Assembly (NCBI GenBank): GCA_018340805.1
Contig: JACMZG010000008.1
Span: 57,682,962-57,746,961, forward strand
DNA length: 64,000 nucleotides
Direction of reading: 5' to 3'
DNA from: Microvelia longipes
Taxonomy: Eukaryota; Arthropoda; Insecta; Hemiptera; Veliidae
Positions 1 through 13,200 of the stretch are shown here, piece after piece (positions within the stretch are counted from its first letter, which is position 1; each line of letters opens with the position of its first letter). The notes beneath the pieces are model-generated. The model saw only the letters and a program-made list of their open reading frames with translations. It made no database searches and was not told the origin of the DNA. The translations under genes and the position numbers were made by a program.

Positions 1-469
1 TATCCTCTAAATAATATAACTTATGCGTAATATCTTAACCTAACTTTGTAGATAAATTGTGGTATTTTGTAACTTTTGCCAATAAATAATGTTTTTTAAA
101 AAAATCTATATCTGATGTGATTAAGCGATTATAGACTTCACATGTAACAATGGAAATATTTTTCCCATGGTATCTTCTGATTATTTCATTAATTACTCCT
201 TATTATTTTTTATCGTGTCATTATTATAATTTAATTTTTTACTTTTTTAAAGTCCTCTTAATTAAAAAAAAAACTTTTTAAAGACATGCAAGCACGTGTT
301 TAAATTGGTAGAATAAATTTGCATTCTTATATGCTGTAGAACTTAAATAATTAAAGATGCTCTTAAAATAAAATAAAATACCACACTCACTAGTTGTCGC
401 TGTCGCTTTTAAGAGTAAAACCGCTGTGTATGAGTAAAACCACCCTTGCAGACGTTTGTCTAAAGCCCA
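1..469. other. AT-rich sequence, nothing recognised
   Basis: Low-complexity AT-rich DNA with short A and T runs. No coding signal, RNA gene or repeat boundary is visible. The short open frame that begins near 394 runs into the hAT-like repeat and has no family resemblance. Confidence 0.5.
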
Positions 470-470
470 A

Positions 471-1030
471 CTCGGTGGTTCCCAACCTTTTTATGTTTTG
501 CAACCCTTTTTCAAAAAAATCACGTTACTTGCGATCCTATAAGCAAATTTTACAAACAAAAATTCTATTTCCTAAAATAGAATTTTAGGAAAAGAATCGG
601 ATCGCTAAAAGTCGATTCGTACTGAAGAAGTCTCTGATGTGCAGTTTTTGCTTTGTATTATTTGTGGCATGGTATTTAGCCATCTATTAAGCGTATTTTT
701 GCCATGTGTGCCGTTTCGCGGCTATCTTGCCTTGGCCCCTGCGTGGCCTCTTACTATTCTAACTAGAATAGGAAGCTAACCTGGGTGTGTAAGTATTATG
801 CTTACATATACATATTATTCACTCTTTTTATTAAATTAACTAATTCTCATTTATTAATATTTTATTGTTCAGTTTGATAATAATTACTATATTAAAATTT
901 TGTTTAATTTAACTGATAATTTTATTTTAATTTATTTATTTTACCCAGAAATGTGGCCACCTTCCAATAAACCCTTTGCTACCCCCTGGAGAGTCGTGAC
1001 CCACCTACATCAAGTTGAGAACCAACAGCC
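471..1030. mobile_element. hAT-like terminal-inverted-repeat element (relic)
   Basis: The left edge reads GGTGGTTCCCAACCTTTTT. The right edge is its approximate reverse complement, ending GTTGAGAACCA, preceded by GTCGTGACCCACCT. This is the widespread hAT-type terminal repeat in which an inverted TGGTTC-CAAC is followed by a GACCCAC block. No transposase frame lies between the ends, so it is non-autonomous. The interior carries a degenerate GC-hairpin relic at about 690-775. No clean 8-bp target duplication was found, so the outer limits are uncertain by several bases. Confidence 0.55.
690..775 (+). repeat. Degenerate copy of the GC-hairpin repeat family
   Basis: A GC-rich island in AT-rich DNA: GCCGTTTCGCGGC, then CCTTGGCCCCTGCGTGGCC. 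Order and spacing follow the 21.0-kb and 13.95-kb copies (TTCGCG, then CCTTG-CC, then GTGGC), but most stems are now imperfect. It is nested in the hAT-like element, so it is either a later insertion or part of that element's interior. Confidence 0.4.
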
Positions 1031-1031
1031 T

Positions 1032-1530
1032 AGCTGTTTTAATCCATTACTAATTTAGGTTAATTATTGTTTATCTTTTGATTTTTAACCTTTAAATTTT
1101 TGTGATGATCTAGAGAAATACCTTATTCGATGAATCTAATAAATGGCCTTCCGAAAATTCGCTTCGTAATGTGACTGCAAAGCGGCCCTCATTATGAAAA
1201 TTCACTGAACGTATGAAAAATGCCATCTAGTAAATAATAATAATTCAACAAATAATACAAAATAACGCTTAATAAACAAGGGCCAATTTCTATGCTCAAA
1301 TTGCGAATTTGTACGGGTAATTATTCGTCTTTTTTAAATTTACATCATTTTTAAAATATTGTCTATAATTATTGTCGTAAAAAGTGTTAACAATTTTAAA
1401 ATATTTCGTGTAAGAGAATATTTGTAACTTTTTACAGTGGTAAAAAGGTAAAATGTCAACAGACAATGTCAATGACAATGAGTTTTATAATATCATCTAG
1501 GTACTACAAAGTCAGTCTAGAACTCTCCAT
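1032..1530. other. AT-rich spacer, nothing recognised
   Basis: No repeat or coding signal seen. A 60-codon frame on the minus strand (1,296-1,478) has only AT-driven composition and no family resemblance. Confidence 0.4.
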
Positions 1531-1540
1531 AAGTATATAT

Positions 1541-1849
<309 letters not shown>

Positions 1850-2330
1850 TTATTTAAAATAGTTTATATTAAGTATCGCAATTTTGTATTAGACGTTCAT
1901 ATACATCTTTTGTGCTGTGTAGATATGATAGTCGAAGTATAATTTGTCTTATTTTACATTTTATACATTGTAGAAAATTAGTGTTCACGCAATACTTTCT
2001 CTATATATACGATAGTAGGTGAGGAATAGTAAACATATTCTATTTTTGTTACGTAAAATATAAAAGCGGAGAATTTATTTTAGTTTAACAATTTATTTGT
2101 TATTTATTAAGAAATATTTATAACATCAATGCAAAGAAAACAATTTTACGTACTATTATGTAAATTACACTAACGCGTAATATAGTTAAAATATCACCCT
2201 GTTTATACTGGGTTTTTATATGTATATTATAGACATTGCTTTCACTATGATATAAGTTAAATAGATTTATAAAAATAGAGTGTGTAGAAAGTATAATTTT
2301 TATGATGAGAAAACAATGTAATTGGCTGAA
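1850..2330. other. AT-rich spacer, nothing recognised
   Basis: Sequence between two (AT)n tracts with no supported gene, RNA or repeat. Confidence 0.4.
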
Positions 2331-2335
2331 ATTAA

Positions 2336-2426
<91 letters not shown>

Positions 2427-2442
2427 ATATATATATATATAA
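2336..2442. repeat. (AT)n microsatellite
   Basis: TA repeat with a few TATATTATA breaks. The overlapping 65-codon frame is a repeat artefact. Confidence 0.95.
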
Positions 2443-2605
2443 TCTTTACTTGTATATAACATATAGTTTTACAAATAATTATGCGCAATAAATGCAAAAA
2501 ATGTAGTTTTTTTTATGTATTTATTTTATCAAGGCAAGTTGAATTAATTATTATTTATTCTAACTCAAGAAGACTAGTTCGAATTTTTAAACTACGTTTT
2601 TTGTA

Positions 2606-2788
<183 letters not shown>

Positions 2789-2789
2789 G

Positions 2790-5340
2790 TTTTGACAAAA
2801 TCAGATTACTTAAACTAAAGGTAGGACCTTTGTTAAATGGCCAAAAAATGCTCAAAAGTCCATATTTCTTCAAAGAAATTCGCTGACTGCATAAATTAAC
2901 CATTTTTTTGGTGTTTTGGAAAGAGCTATTACTTTGGTTGTAGTTATCCGATTTTGATGATTTAACACCCGTTTTATTGAACATTTTATCATCTTTAAAA
3001 AATGTTCTTTCCATGTTTTGCACTCGACGCACAGGGAACCACCTATTTTAAGAAAACTAAAATTTGTGTGATTTTATAAAATTTTGAGCGCGCGCATTTT
3101 TATGAAGGGCTCCACACTGGAGAGGCAGACTATGCTTTTCCTTCATAATATAAGATATTTTTAGATACATTTGGTTTGAAGTAGTACAAAGTAAGTCACT
3201 TTTTTTCAGGTCCGTCTCTTGTACTAGTAGAAGATATAGGTATCTTGTGTTGAGAATTTGCTCAAAGTAAATAATTTTATAATTTTCAATGGGTAGCTAA
3301 ACTTATGTAATTATAATGTCCAATTCTTAATTAACCATATAAATGTGTGTGAAATAGAGTTAAATGTGGAAAAGTAAAAGGATAAACCAAAAGTGTCCAT
3401 TCTTTACTTTTCATTGTGAGAGAAGTTGTTTCATATGAATGTTTGGCGTGCTATTAACTCATTACCTCTTATCTTTAGACTCGGCTCGTATACCTATTAT
3501 TTATTCATAATAATATAGATTAGTTTTTTTTTATAGCTCTTCTGTATTTTATGAAGTAGAGTTTAAAGGTATATGGTTGGTTCTTTTTAAGTTTAAGCTT
3601 TGCATGTGTTCTTTGAAGAACATGCATTATAAAAAATACTTTGTATCTTAATTTTTTTTCTTGGCTATAAAAATTGGATTTTTAAACATTTCAAGTTGTG
3701 TTATCTTATTTCAAAGGCATTTTTCTTTAAAAGAAAACAATACCTTTTTATTATTTTTGAAGCTTAAAGGATTTTAAGTATATATAAGCAAAAAATATAC
3801 ATTATGGATTGTTATTTATAAATCTTATTGAATGAAAGCGTTGTATTGTCTTTTATAAGGAGATAAGTATAAAAGAAAAGTTTTAACAAATTCCTGTCTT
3901 TATAAGGCATGAGATAGTGTTAGCTGTCTTGTTCTGTTGGTACGACTGATCTTGATTGATTAAATGACAATGCTAATCAGTTGGGGATGTCTCAAGGATT
4001 TAAACAACTAACATGACATGAATGACTTTATTCTTTAAAAATGAAAAATTAATGTTCGCTTTTTTCATTCAGTTAAAAAAATGTATAGAGACAGGTAATT
4101 TATTAATGTAAAAATCGAGATGACTAACTCTGCTGAAAAATCAAGGTCGAATTTCTTTAGGTATTCGTGATGTCATTTGTTAAAGTTTTTGTTTCTTTGG
4201 ATTCTTGCAAATCTTTTTTGGTGGCCTTGAATTGTTGAAGCTTTATGGCGATGCCCCCAGACTCGGTCGTTTTCGACCCCATCCTTATAATTATTTTCAG
4301 TAATAAGATTGTAATGATACCTTACAGCGCACGTACTATTGTTTTAAAACCCCAAACTAGAGGAAGTCTAACTATTTGCAAAAAGGAATACAATGAGATT
4401 TGTTTCTCATGAAATCAAACTCGTGATTGTCAGACTTATTTTCAAGTTATTTAAACTTTAATGGTTCCGTAAAAATCCCATTAGTTTATCCTGTGATGCT
4501 AAAACTTATTTAAACTAAGTTAATATGGTGGTAATAATACAGTTTACCTTCTGAAATACTTCTCAAATTTACACTGACTTTACTAATCATTATTATCATA
4601 AAACTATTCCAGTATAAGTAAGTATTTTAGAGTCACCTATATACAGTATCCCTTAAAATTATATATTGCATGCAACTTAGCATGCTAATATTTTTTTCCA
4701 TCAAATCATTAAATATTTAAATAAAAACTTTGATCTATTTTAGTCTTTAGTAAAACAGAAAGTGTAAAGGTCATTTAATTTTTATTTACCACAGAAAACC
4801 CAAAGGCTAAGTTATAGCTAATTTTTATAGAACAATTGATACTAGCGCGGATGTTATACCATATGTTACATGGATAATAAATTAAATGTTATGAACACAA
4901 GAACTTTAAAATTGTCAAGAAATATTATTGATTATACCTATCATTACCTGGAACATAAATTCCGTGCCATTAGAACCTACATTTGATTTCATTAAGTAAA
5001 TTAGGTTGGATTACATGTCAAAATTAATAATAACTGAATTTGCTTGTTATAAAAAGTAAAATATCTCAACAATTTGATCATAAATCACTATATTTGTTAG
5101 TCCTGTCAATTTAAAAATATTAGGATAACCTTTAGGTAACGCCTGATTGATAAGGTTACAGGGTTGCTTTAGCTATTATAAGAAATATACTTTCATAGTG
5201 ATTTGATATGGTAATAAATCAAAGGCGATTCAAAGGAAGGCAAGGTGGGCTAAAGCCCCCCCCCATCGTACAAACCATATTACCTTTATTTTTCTAAAAC
5301 TAAATGTAACTTAAATAATATTCAAAAATAAAAATTAAAT
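2790..5340. other. Unannotated AT-rich sequence
   Basis: About 2.5 kb with no supported gene. A mixed-composition patch at 4,175-4,290 (minus strand, about 37 open codons ending in a stop) may be a transposon relic but has no recognisable motif. Positions 3,190-3,240 (+) hold a pyrimidine tract ending CAG and a GT 30 bases later, which I treat as chance. Confidence 0.35.
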
Positions 5341-5348
5341 AAATAAAG

Positions 5349-5432
5349 TATATATATATATATATATAATATATATATTATATATAATATATATATATAT
5401 ATATGTATATATATATGTATATGTGTGTGTGC
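5349..5432. repeat. (AT)n microsatellite with a short GT tail
   Basis: TA repeats with ATTATA breaks, ending TATGTATATGTGTGTGTG. Confidence 0.9.
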
Positions 5433-5434
5433 AA

Positions 5435-7500
5435 GAAAGCAAGCATTACAAAGGAACTTCGCCCAGATTATGTGCTTCCGTGAATTTTTGTATTGTTTAA
5501 GTTACTTCATTAATAATAAATACACAAAAGTACAATTTATTCAAGGTACTTTGAAAAGAATTTAAATTTTTAACAAAGTACCACCATGTTTTATGTCTCA
5601 GTTATACTGGAGGACATCTTTTATTTATTTTTCTTTGTGGAACCTAAAATAGCGTTCATTAAAACAAGCTTATTTTTTTCCTTAGTTTCATAAACTTATT
5701 TTGGCTCTAGAAAGAGTTCATTTGCTACATGAATGGTTGTTTTTAGAAAAACCTTTTATCTTGATAAAGTTGAGTGTCATTAAACAAAAAAATCAAGTTT
5801 CTACATAGTATTTTTATTTTTATTTTGTTTTACCTTTTTATATTTTCTTTTTATTACATTCGATCTAGTTTGATAAATTTTTAAAATACAAGGATGTTAT
5901 AAATGCAATTTTCTCAGTCAGGAAGAAAAAGTTAAATGGTTTAATTTAACCAGTTTAATCGAATGACTTTTTTTAAAAAAAATTAGATTTATAAATATAT
6001 TTTTTTATTTTAAGAATTCAAGTTAAGAGATGTAAAGAAAGTAATTTTATAAAGTTGGTAATGGAGAATTAGATTCCTGTAAAGGTATTACGACTAGATG
6101 GTTTTCTCACCAAACTATAATTACAAGGGTATTAGCCAGTAGTTTTAGGAAGATTTGGTATGATCTCACGTTTCAACAACCTCGGATAATTCTTCTTCAG
6201 GAATGAACTTAGCGGTATCTACAAGTTCTTCATCTTGTTAACTTGTTTAAACTCTTCCGCGTTGAAGGAAATATCTTGAACTACTCTTTTTTAACTTTCT
6301 TTTTTAAAAAAATCACTTTTTTGTAGAATTGTATTTCAATCGTCAATTACTCTTGAAAACTAATATTTTACGTAAAATCTTAGTTCTGAGTAAACTCAGA
6401 AACTTTTTTACTATTTACTGATTGAAACAAACCAACTCTCATTTATTCGACTAAGACCGAGCGAGACCACCCTCCGTTTCATAATCTTCCTAGCAAAAAC
6501 TTTTGACTCACAGTTCAAGGAATTAAAATTAGTCATATTTCTTTTCCTGGAATCTGATCCTTGAAGATAAATACAGTTTTTTAGGTTGTATTAATCTCCT
6601 TCTATTCCTGGATGCTTATATAGTTTTGTTTTATTATTTATTTAGGGATTTTTAAGACAATGCCTTCTATAGTTTCCGTCTTATTAGTAATTAATTTTTT
6701 TTAAATAATGTTGATTGTATAATAGGTTTTATTGCAGTTACTTCATTGAGTCCTTATTTAGTTTCATTATCAATATCAAATAAATGCAATTTTAAATAAA
6801 TAAAAAAATAATTATTAAATTTTTATTTAATTTTTTCTTTAATAGGCTAATAACTCCGCATAAGATGGTAAATAAATTAATGTTTGGATAAGTGTTTTTT
6901 TAAATCTTAAATTATTTCCTTCAAGTATTTAAAGTCCATACTCGCTTCTCGTTACCTTGAACCTTCAAATACATGCCGGTTCAAGTTTAAAAAAAAATCA
7001 AGGTTATAAGTTTTGTAAAAACTTTTTCTTTTAGTTACAATGTAGTTAAGTTTCGTTTATCGACAGTAACATTGTAGGTATTACTGAACTTAATTATTTT
7101 AAGATGCAAGTTAATTTTAATATCCGATGGGATGACATCCGCCACCCCATATAACTTCATCAATTTAGTATTAGAAGTTAGCTTTTAATGAATTTTCTTT
7201 AAAGAAATATCGCTAATGAGGTGGCTCGTATTTTAACTGTAAACGTTTTTATTGTATATAAATTTTTAATAATTTTCGATATGAATAAGAACATAACTGA
7301 CCATTTTATAAATATACTCATTCCCGTGGTTTACTTTGCATACGAATCTGCTAAAGCTATGTTTACTACTTATTCCTCGTGTAACAACTCTTGTTGTTAT
7401 TAATATAATTGTTAAGGCCGTGTATCCGAATTGCGAGCGAAATCCTAAATAGTAATCTAATTGCCGATCCTAATTATATTAGTATATTCTAATTATATTA
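5435..7500. other. Unannotated AT-rich sequence
   Basis: No supported gene. The minus strand of about 6,170-6,260 has a short acidic open stretch ending in TGA, possibly a worn transposon coding relic, but no domain motif supports it. Confidence 0.3.
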
Positions 7501-7501
7501 G

Positions 7502-7765
7502 TTATATTCTTTTTATATTGTTATATTTTAATCCTTTAAAACGTGTTTTCACATGAATAATGTAGTATGAAATTAATAAGTTCAGCTCTTCAGCTCTGAT
7601 TTTTAAATTTACTATCTTACTTGGTCTTTTTGTTAAGTTACTCTTTGCTTTTCTCTTGTCTTCGTCGTTAATTCTTTGCCAAAATAGAAGTTGCCTACTG
7701 TCAGAACTATGATTGTGCTCTATATTCTGTTCGAAATTGTCTCCATTCACATTAATCTTTAAATA
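7502..7765 (-). pseudogene. FLYWCH-type zinc-finger / MULE-like coding fragment
   Basis: The minus-strand frame of 82 codons contains NGDNFEQNIEHNHSSDSR near its start. It is followed by a basic helix in which KRKAKSNLTKRPSKI stands out. FLYWCH zinc fingers end in an H-x-H pair, usually written EHNH, followed by an aspartate/serine linker and an R-x-K-rich helix with a conserved Pro-x-x-Ile. MULE-type transposases and co-opted host proteins share this arrangement. The FLYWCH cysteines are absent: upstream sequence is AT-rich, with only a possible AG acceptor just before INVNGD. It is therefore a fragment or a single exon. Recognition is by motif only. Confidence 0.4.
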
Positions 7766-7769
7766 TATA

Positions 7770-8330
7770 ATATAATAATAAGAAATTTATTATTTTCATC
7801 ACATACTACGATTTTTACAATTTACACTGTACAAAAGTATTGTATATTTTACAATACTTTTACAGCATGCCTATCTCTAAATATTATTTTCTAATATCCT
7901 TAGAAAACAAAATTTGAAGTCATCCACTACTTTTAGATCTTTTCCTCTCTCACTTTTCATTTCTATAGGCAATTAAAACTAACTTATTTTAACTGTCTGT
8001 TTCAAGGTATTAATTTAAATAAGCTTATTGAAAACAGATTTAATAAAACGTTGACATACGTCTAAAATAAATCATTTCTAGAGCCAATAACAGCCTTAAA
8101 TTATTGTTTTCAAAATATTTTGGAAAACTTATATAAAGGTTTATTAAAAGAAAACCTTGCACCTGTATCCGCATAAAGACGATTTTTATAAAAATGTTGG
8201 TAAACTATTTGTTTTTTTTTTTATAATCTTTTAATCCATATTTGTTTACCGAATTGCAGATGACCCTGCACTTCGCATGCCGCAATTCGGATTCAGCCAA
8301 TAAAGACGTTATATTTACCGCTAGTTGAAG
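7770..8330. other. Unannotated AT-rich sequence
   Basis: No gene seen. A small inverted pair, GAATTGCAG / CCGCAATTC at 8,250-8,290, lies just left of the fold-back repeat and may belong to its outer part. Confidence 0.3.
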
Positions 8331-8335
8331 CAGCA

Positions 8336-8521
8336 ATTGAAGAATCAGCCACCATCGATACTTGCTGTCGGATATAAATATCTATGGACTGGTTTCGGTC
8401 CAACTTTATTGGTTGAGAGATCGAATGTTACCCCGCCTGCTGATGACAGCGTTAAGTCGAAACCGGTACAGGAATATTGATATCCTACAGCAAGCATCGA
8501 CTGTAGCTGATTCTTCAATTA
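8336..8521. repeat. Fold-back (inverted) repeat, ~62-bp arms
   Basis: The left arm (about 8,336-8,396) begins TTGAAGAATCAGC and passes through CTTGCTGTCGGATAT to GGTTTCGG. The right arm (about 8,459-8,520) is its reverse complement with a handful of mismatches. The spacer of about 62 bp is GC-richer than the surroundings. There is no coding capacity. This is the structure of a small fold-back or MITE-type element, with arms diverged by perhaps one base in ten. Confidence 0.7.
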
Positions 8522-8524
8522 GTT

Positions 8525-9810
8525 CATATTAAGTACAATTATTCCAATTAATCACATTATATAAGGGTGCTACGAATGGCAACCTACCTTTTATTTTTTA
8601 AACATTGGTCCATGATTTAGTCGCTTTATTCCAATAAACACGAACATATTCATTAACTATTACCATAAATCTATTTTTATTAGAATTTGTGTTAGTCTCC
8701 GTTTTAGTGTCAATTTAACATGAATATGAATCGAGGGTAGATACGAAATATAGTTAGAATATGAAATAAACTGGAGTGATTTTTTTAATGTCTCATTAGT
8801 GCCTCATCATCAATTATATTTATAAATCTTTATTTCTATATTATATACTTAATTTATACTGATGAGATTCCTCGTTGAAGTTCTTAGTACATAATTTAAA
8901 GTATCGTTAGTAAACTTTTCGAGGTAAATGAGCAAGTTAAAGTTGTACTTGGCTAAGTTTAATAATGTAAGGTGTTTTAGAAGAGTAGTGGTCGTATGCT
9001 AGCTGCCCTAGTTCCTTCCTGTATCCGCTTTGCTTCACTTCCTTCTCTAATTGTCCTGTTCCTCCAACTGTCACATCGCCCTTCCCATCCTTTAATCACA
9101 TAGACGCCCTATTAATTATTGTTTACTTTCTTTTTGTTAATGTCCGTTATAAAACTTTTTTTTGTTTCTTCATTTCTTCTTTTTATCTGAAGAGTTTTAC
9201 CCGGAATGTAATGTTTGCTATTAGTTAGTTATTAAAGAACAAAGTAAACAGCAAATAAGGAGCGTTGTCTTTAATTAATGTTACACTTTTCTTTGGTCTA
9301 ACTTTATGTTTTCTTCTATTAAAGCATTGTTAATTATTGCAGCATTTAACTAACATACTTCTTTCTATCAGTGTAGTATAAAGTCTAACTTGAATTATAT
9401 AAATCTTGTTAACTGAAATATTAGATTTATTGAATTTAAAAATATTCTATCATTAATTTAAGTCAGGTTTACTTATATAAATTATAATAATCTACCATAT
9501 ATTTATCTAATAACATGTTTGTAGCCGCGATGGCAAGAATCTTTGAAGGTTGTGTATTTTATAAATATATTCTTCGGAGGTTGACATTAATTTTATTATT
9601 TGTAATGTTAAGTCACACGAGGTATTAGGTATTTGCTAAAGGAGGTATTTACTATCCTCCCAGCAGACTTTTACCAGTTTTTCACATATTCTCGGGATAA
9701 GGATTTTAAACAACAATTACAACCAAAATGAATTACATAATATCGCTTCTCTATTAATTTTAAGGGCAAAACTAAACAATACTATGAATTATAAGTTCAA
9801 GAAGATTAAT
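8525..9810. other. Unannotated sequence with a pyrimidine-rich patch
   Basis: No supported gene. Positions 9,005-9,110 are CT-rich on the + strand and GC-richer than the flanks. The reverse strand is open there only because purine-rich sequence lacks stops. Confidence 0.3.
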
Positions 9811-9814
9811 TTCC

Positions 9815-10190
9815 AGTATAGGGGTGTGTATGTATATATTATGTCAACCAGTATCGAAAATTAACTCATGTAACGAAAATTAAATATTCTTTGCATTGAC
9901 TGAACCTTAAATGTTTATTCTACTGCCTAAGCTTCGAAACAATGCTTGGTACAACTCCAATACGAAAAAAAGAAAACAAAATGGTTTGGAAGGGTAACTA
10001 AATACCTATTAGTACTTCAATATTGTGCGTAGGTGTATGTATGTATATTGTTTATATTTCAACAAATATTGAAACATATAACCAAAATTGAAAATTCTTT
10101 GAATTGACCTTAAACGTGTCGTCTACGTCTTAAGTTTCAAAAAGTTGCATGATAAAACTTAAATGTGGGGCGGGGGGATTAAGAGAATAC
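9815..10190. repeat. Ancient tandem duplication, ~200-bp period
   Basis: The stretch at 9,830-9,980 (GGGTGTGTATGTATATATTA, then AAATATTCTTTGCATTGAC, then CTTCGAAACAATGC) is echoed about 200 bp later (AGGTGTATGTATGTATATTG, AAATTCTTTGAATTGAC, GTTTCAAAAAGTTGCATG). The order of blocks is kept, with substantial divergence. A GGGGCGGGGGG run follows the second unit. Confidence 0.5.
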
Positions 10191-10239
10191 CCTCTAAAGG
10201 ATTTTAAGGGGAAAAAAACAATTTTATTACGTATGGCTC

Positions 10240-13200
10240 ATTAAAGTTGATATTTATCTATTCAGTAAGGACTTTTTTCTTCTTTCCCAACTACCATCAA
10301 AGTTTTGATCGTGACAGTGACAATGGTTTGTTTATATTTTCCATAATGCTAAATTCTTTGAAATAATTTAGGTGATATAGTTCAACAAAATTGTAAAACA
10401 AGTTAGCTTTAACTTCAAAATATTCAATTAATTAAAATTATAGTTACAGTTTAAAATGATGAAGGTTAATTGTTATTTTACACAACTTATGTTTTCGTCT
10501 TTAAAGTTTAGAAGGAAAAATAAATGTCTTAAAGTTCTGTGTTAGAATAATTTTCCCTCATTATTTTAATTTTTTTCATAACTACATAAACAAGTTTAAC
10601 AGTCCATTGTTCAAAGTTGCTCCCTTATAACTCTTGATTGGTATAACTCTCCTCTGACTCTTAGAAGAACAAAATTAAATTTGCATCAATAAGTTCACAT
10701 TGACTTTTGAATTGGATCAAAGTTTTTAATTGATTTTCTTTGAAGAATTTTTAATTGTTGAGGCTTTTCTAGTTGAGTTATTTTACTTAATTAGTCTTTT
10801 TAATGGTTTAAGTCGATGTAAATCAGTGTGTGTTCAACAAAGGTTTAGGTTATCTTGCTGTGCTTAAGACGAAGATTAAGACTTATATGTTTCGTTTAGT
10901 GCTGTACTATCTTTTGGGATATTTCTATACAAATCTCTTTAGAAAGGTAAATTCGAGAAGATCCTAGAAATCGTGTTATCCTAGAAGATGCTTCCATTTC
11001 AGAAGCTGAACGTCAAATTTATTATCCATTTTAATGCGGTCACCACCTAAAGAGTTGAACTTTTATGACAATAGTTCTCTAAATTTACGCATTTATATCA
11101 AGTAGTATTACTATATAAATATGCAAAGTGATATTTTACTCTCGAATGTAAAGCTGCTAACATTTTTACCTCTGAATTGAAAGCTTTTTTTCCATTCATA
11201 TATTTGTTGAAATATGTTGGTATTAAATATTTCCAAACAGAGTAGCTTCTAAAACTCGGCTACATTGAATACTGAATAGGAAAAATGCGGTTTCTACGGA
11301 TATGAAACCGTCAGCCTCTTAACTTTAGCCTTTATTCATATACGAATTTACTTAACAATTATTTATGTCGATCGTTAGCTACTAAAGAGATTTTTCACCA
11401 TTTTTCAAAGCCTTTTAATAATAAAAACAAAATAAGTAGTGAACTATTTTTAATCGATATTTAATCAAATTAACGATTAAAACATTTCGAGTAACTTAAG
11501 TTTACTTAGGGATAGTACCCTTTAAACTTTTAAAAGTGGGAAAAGCCTTTCTATGAAGGGTCTTGGTCGTGGGAAAAGTTTTGAATATTAGTAAAAACAT
11601 GACACCCATGTGGTTTCGCATGCAAGTAACTCAACACGTTTCGCTCTCGTAAGTAGATCACTACACCGTAACATATCAAAGTCATTACTATTTAGTTTAG
11701 TTATAACAACATTAACTCTGAAAGTTATCTCATTATATAAAATTACATACGGAAAGTTAAACTATTCATCCAGAAATAGAAACTTTTCCTTTCGTTTACC
11801 TTATGTTTATTTTTGTATCACTTGTGTTACATAAAATGCATTTAAATATTCTGATTGCTTTTTGACGTTAGTGGACACAATTAGGTCTTCTATTTAGTCC
11901 GATTAAGTTCTGTTAAGTCCGTTAGAAGTCCGAAGTTGTTAAAAACTAAAGGGATATTCTTGTACAATACATGAAAAACAAATTATAACGAACTCCCAAT
12001 TAAATCAATTCCTGTCTTATCGTTCATTTCAGAGGTCACAACACTTTTTAAGTGTAATTTTACATTAAGTATAACATTTGATACTAACTGAAAACACATT
12101 AAGTACGGGCTTTGTGTTCGTTTTAAAATTTTCAGATTTTACATTCTCGCTGGAATGTAAATAAGGGAAAGATAAATGACTAATGTCCTAAAGGGAAAGA
12201 TAAATGTGACTTGTCTGTCACAGTTTAGCAAAGTTTTAGAGAGAATATTGCGCTTATTTCAAAATCTATTTAGCAACATTATCTAGACTTAAGACTATAA
12301 GGTTTCCCATTTATGACTAAAGGGTATTCGTCTGACTCAGTGGCCGTGGTGAGAGCTGTCGACAGCTCATACGCCCACTGGTATGAGATGTCGATTTCGG
12401 CACCGAAAATCCAAGGCTTATATGGACTATAAGCCATAAAAACTAAGTATTTATGATTTATACTTTTTATACGAGATTTTTAACTTTAATCAGTACATTG
12501 AGCATACTGGACGTGGGACTAGTGAGATGATGTTCGTCGGAGGAATACCCCGTTAATGGCAGCAGCACTTATTCTTTCTTCCAGTACCCTTCCTTCAATT
12601 AATTTAATTTTCCATGACTCGCGTCCGACACGCGAATTCGTTCCTTTATAACACTTGGAATCAAATTTGTATCTCAAAGCAAAGAGTGAACTTGACTTTT
12701 TCTCCCAGTAACTCCCAATTTTACTCAAGAAAATGAAATTGAACATAGCTTTTCCTTACATGTAACAAAAAACTGTATTATACATGTAACAATATGTCCT
12801 TTGTATTATAATTTTATAATTTACGTTTATATTATTGTTTAACTATTATATTGTTTTTATAATTTTCAAAAGATAAATAATATTTCTATTTTTTTTTAAT
12901 ATTTTATCATTATTGTTATTCTTAATATGCAATACATTATATAAAATTGATATATTTTGCAATAAAGTAAACGGATGAAGAAAAAGTTTTCTTCGAAGAC
13001 AATTAATGACCTATCATTTATCATTCTTTACGTCTACGTACTGAAAAGAAAAAAAACGTGATAGTATGTCTTGAAAATTAGATAAAAATATAAAAAAAGG
13101 AGGGAAATTATCCCATTGGCCATCTGTCATAGTGACAGTGACAGAACTTGGCTGTCCAGCGTTCCCTTATGTTTTCTCCTCGATTGTTGTTTCTAATGTA

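Noticed and set aside
9005..9110. Minus-strand coding-like stretch; likewise 46,890-47,080 and 4,175-4,290
   Set aside because: The + strand is pyrimidine-rich, so the reverse strand lacks T and therefore stops, and gives Lys/Glu/Arg/Gly-rich pseudo-peptides. No motif.
12340..12410. tRNA-like GTGGCCGTGGTGAGAGC segment
   Set aside because: No box B at the right distance and no cloverleaf. At most an old SINE relic.
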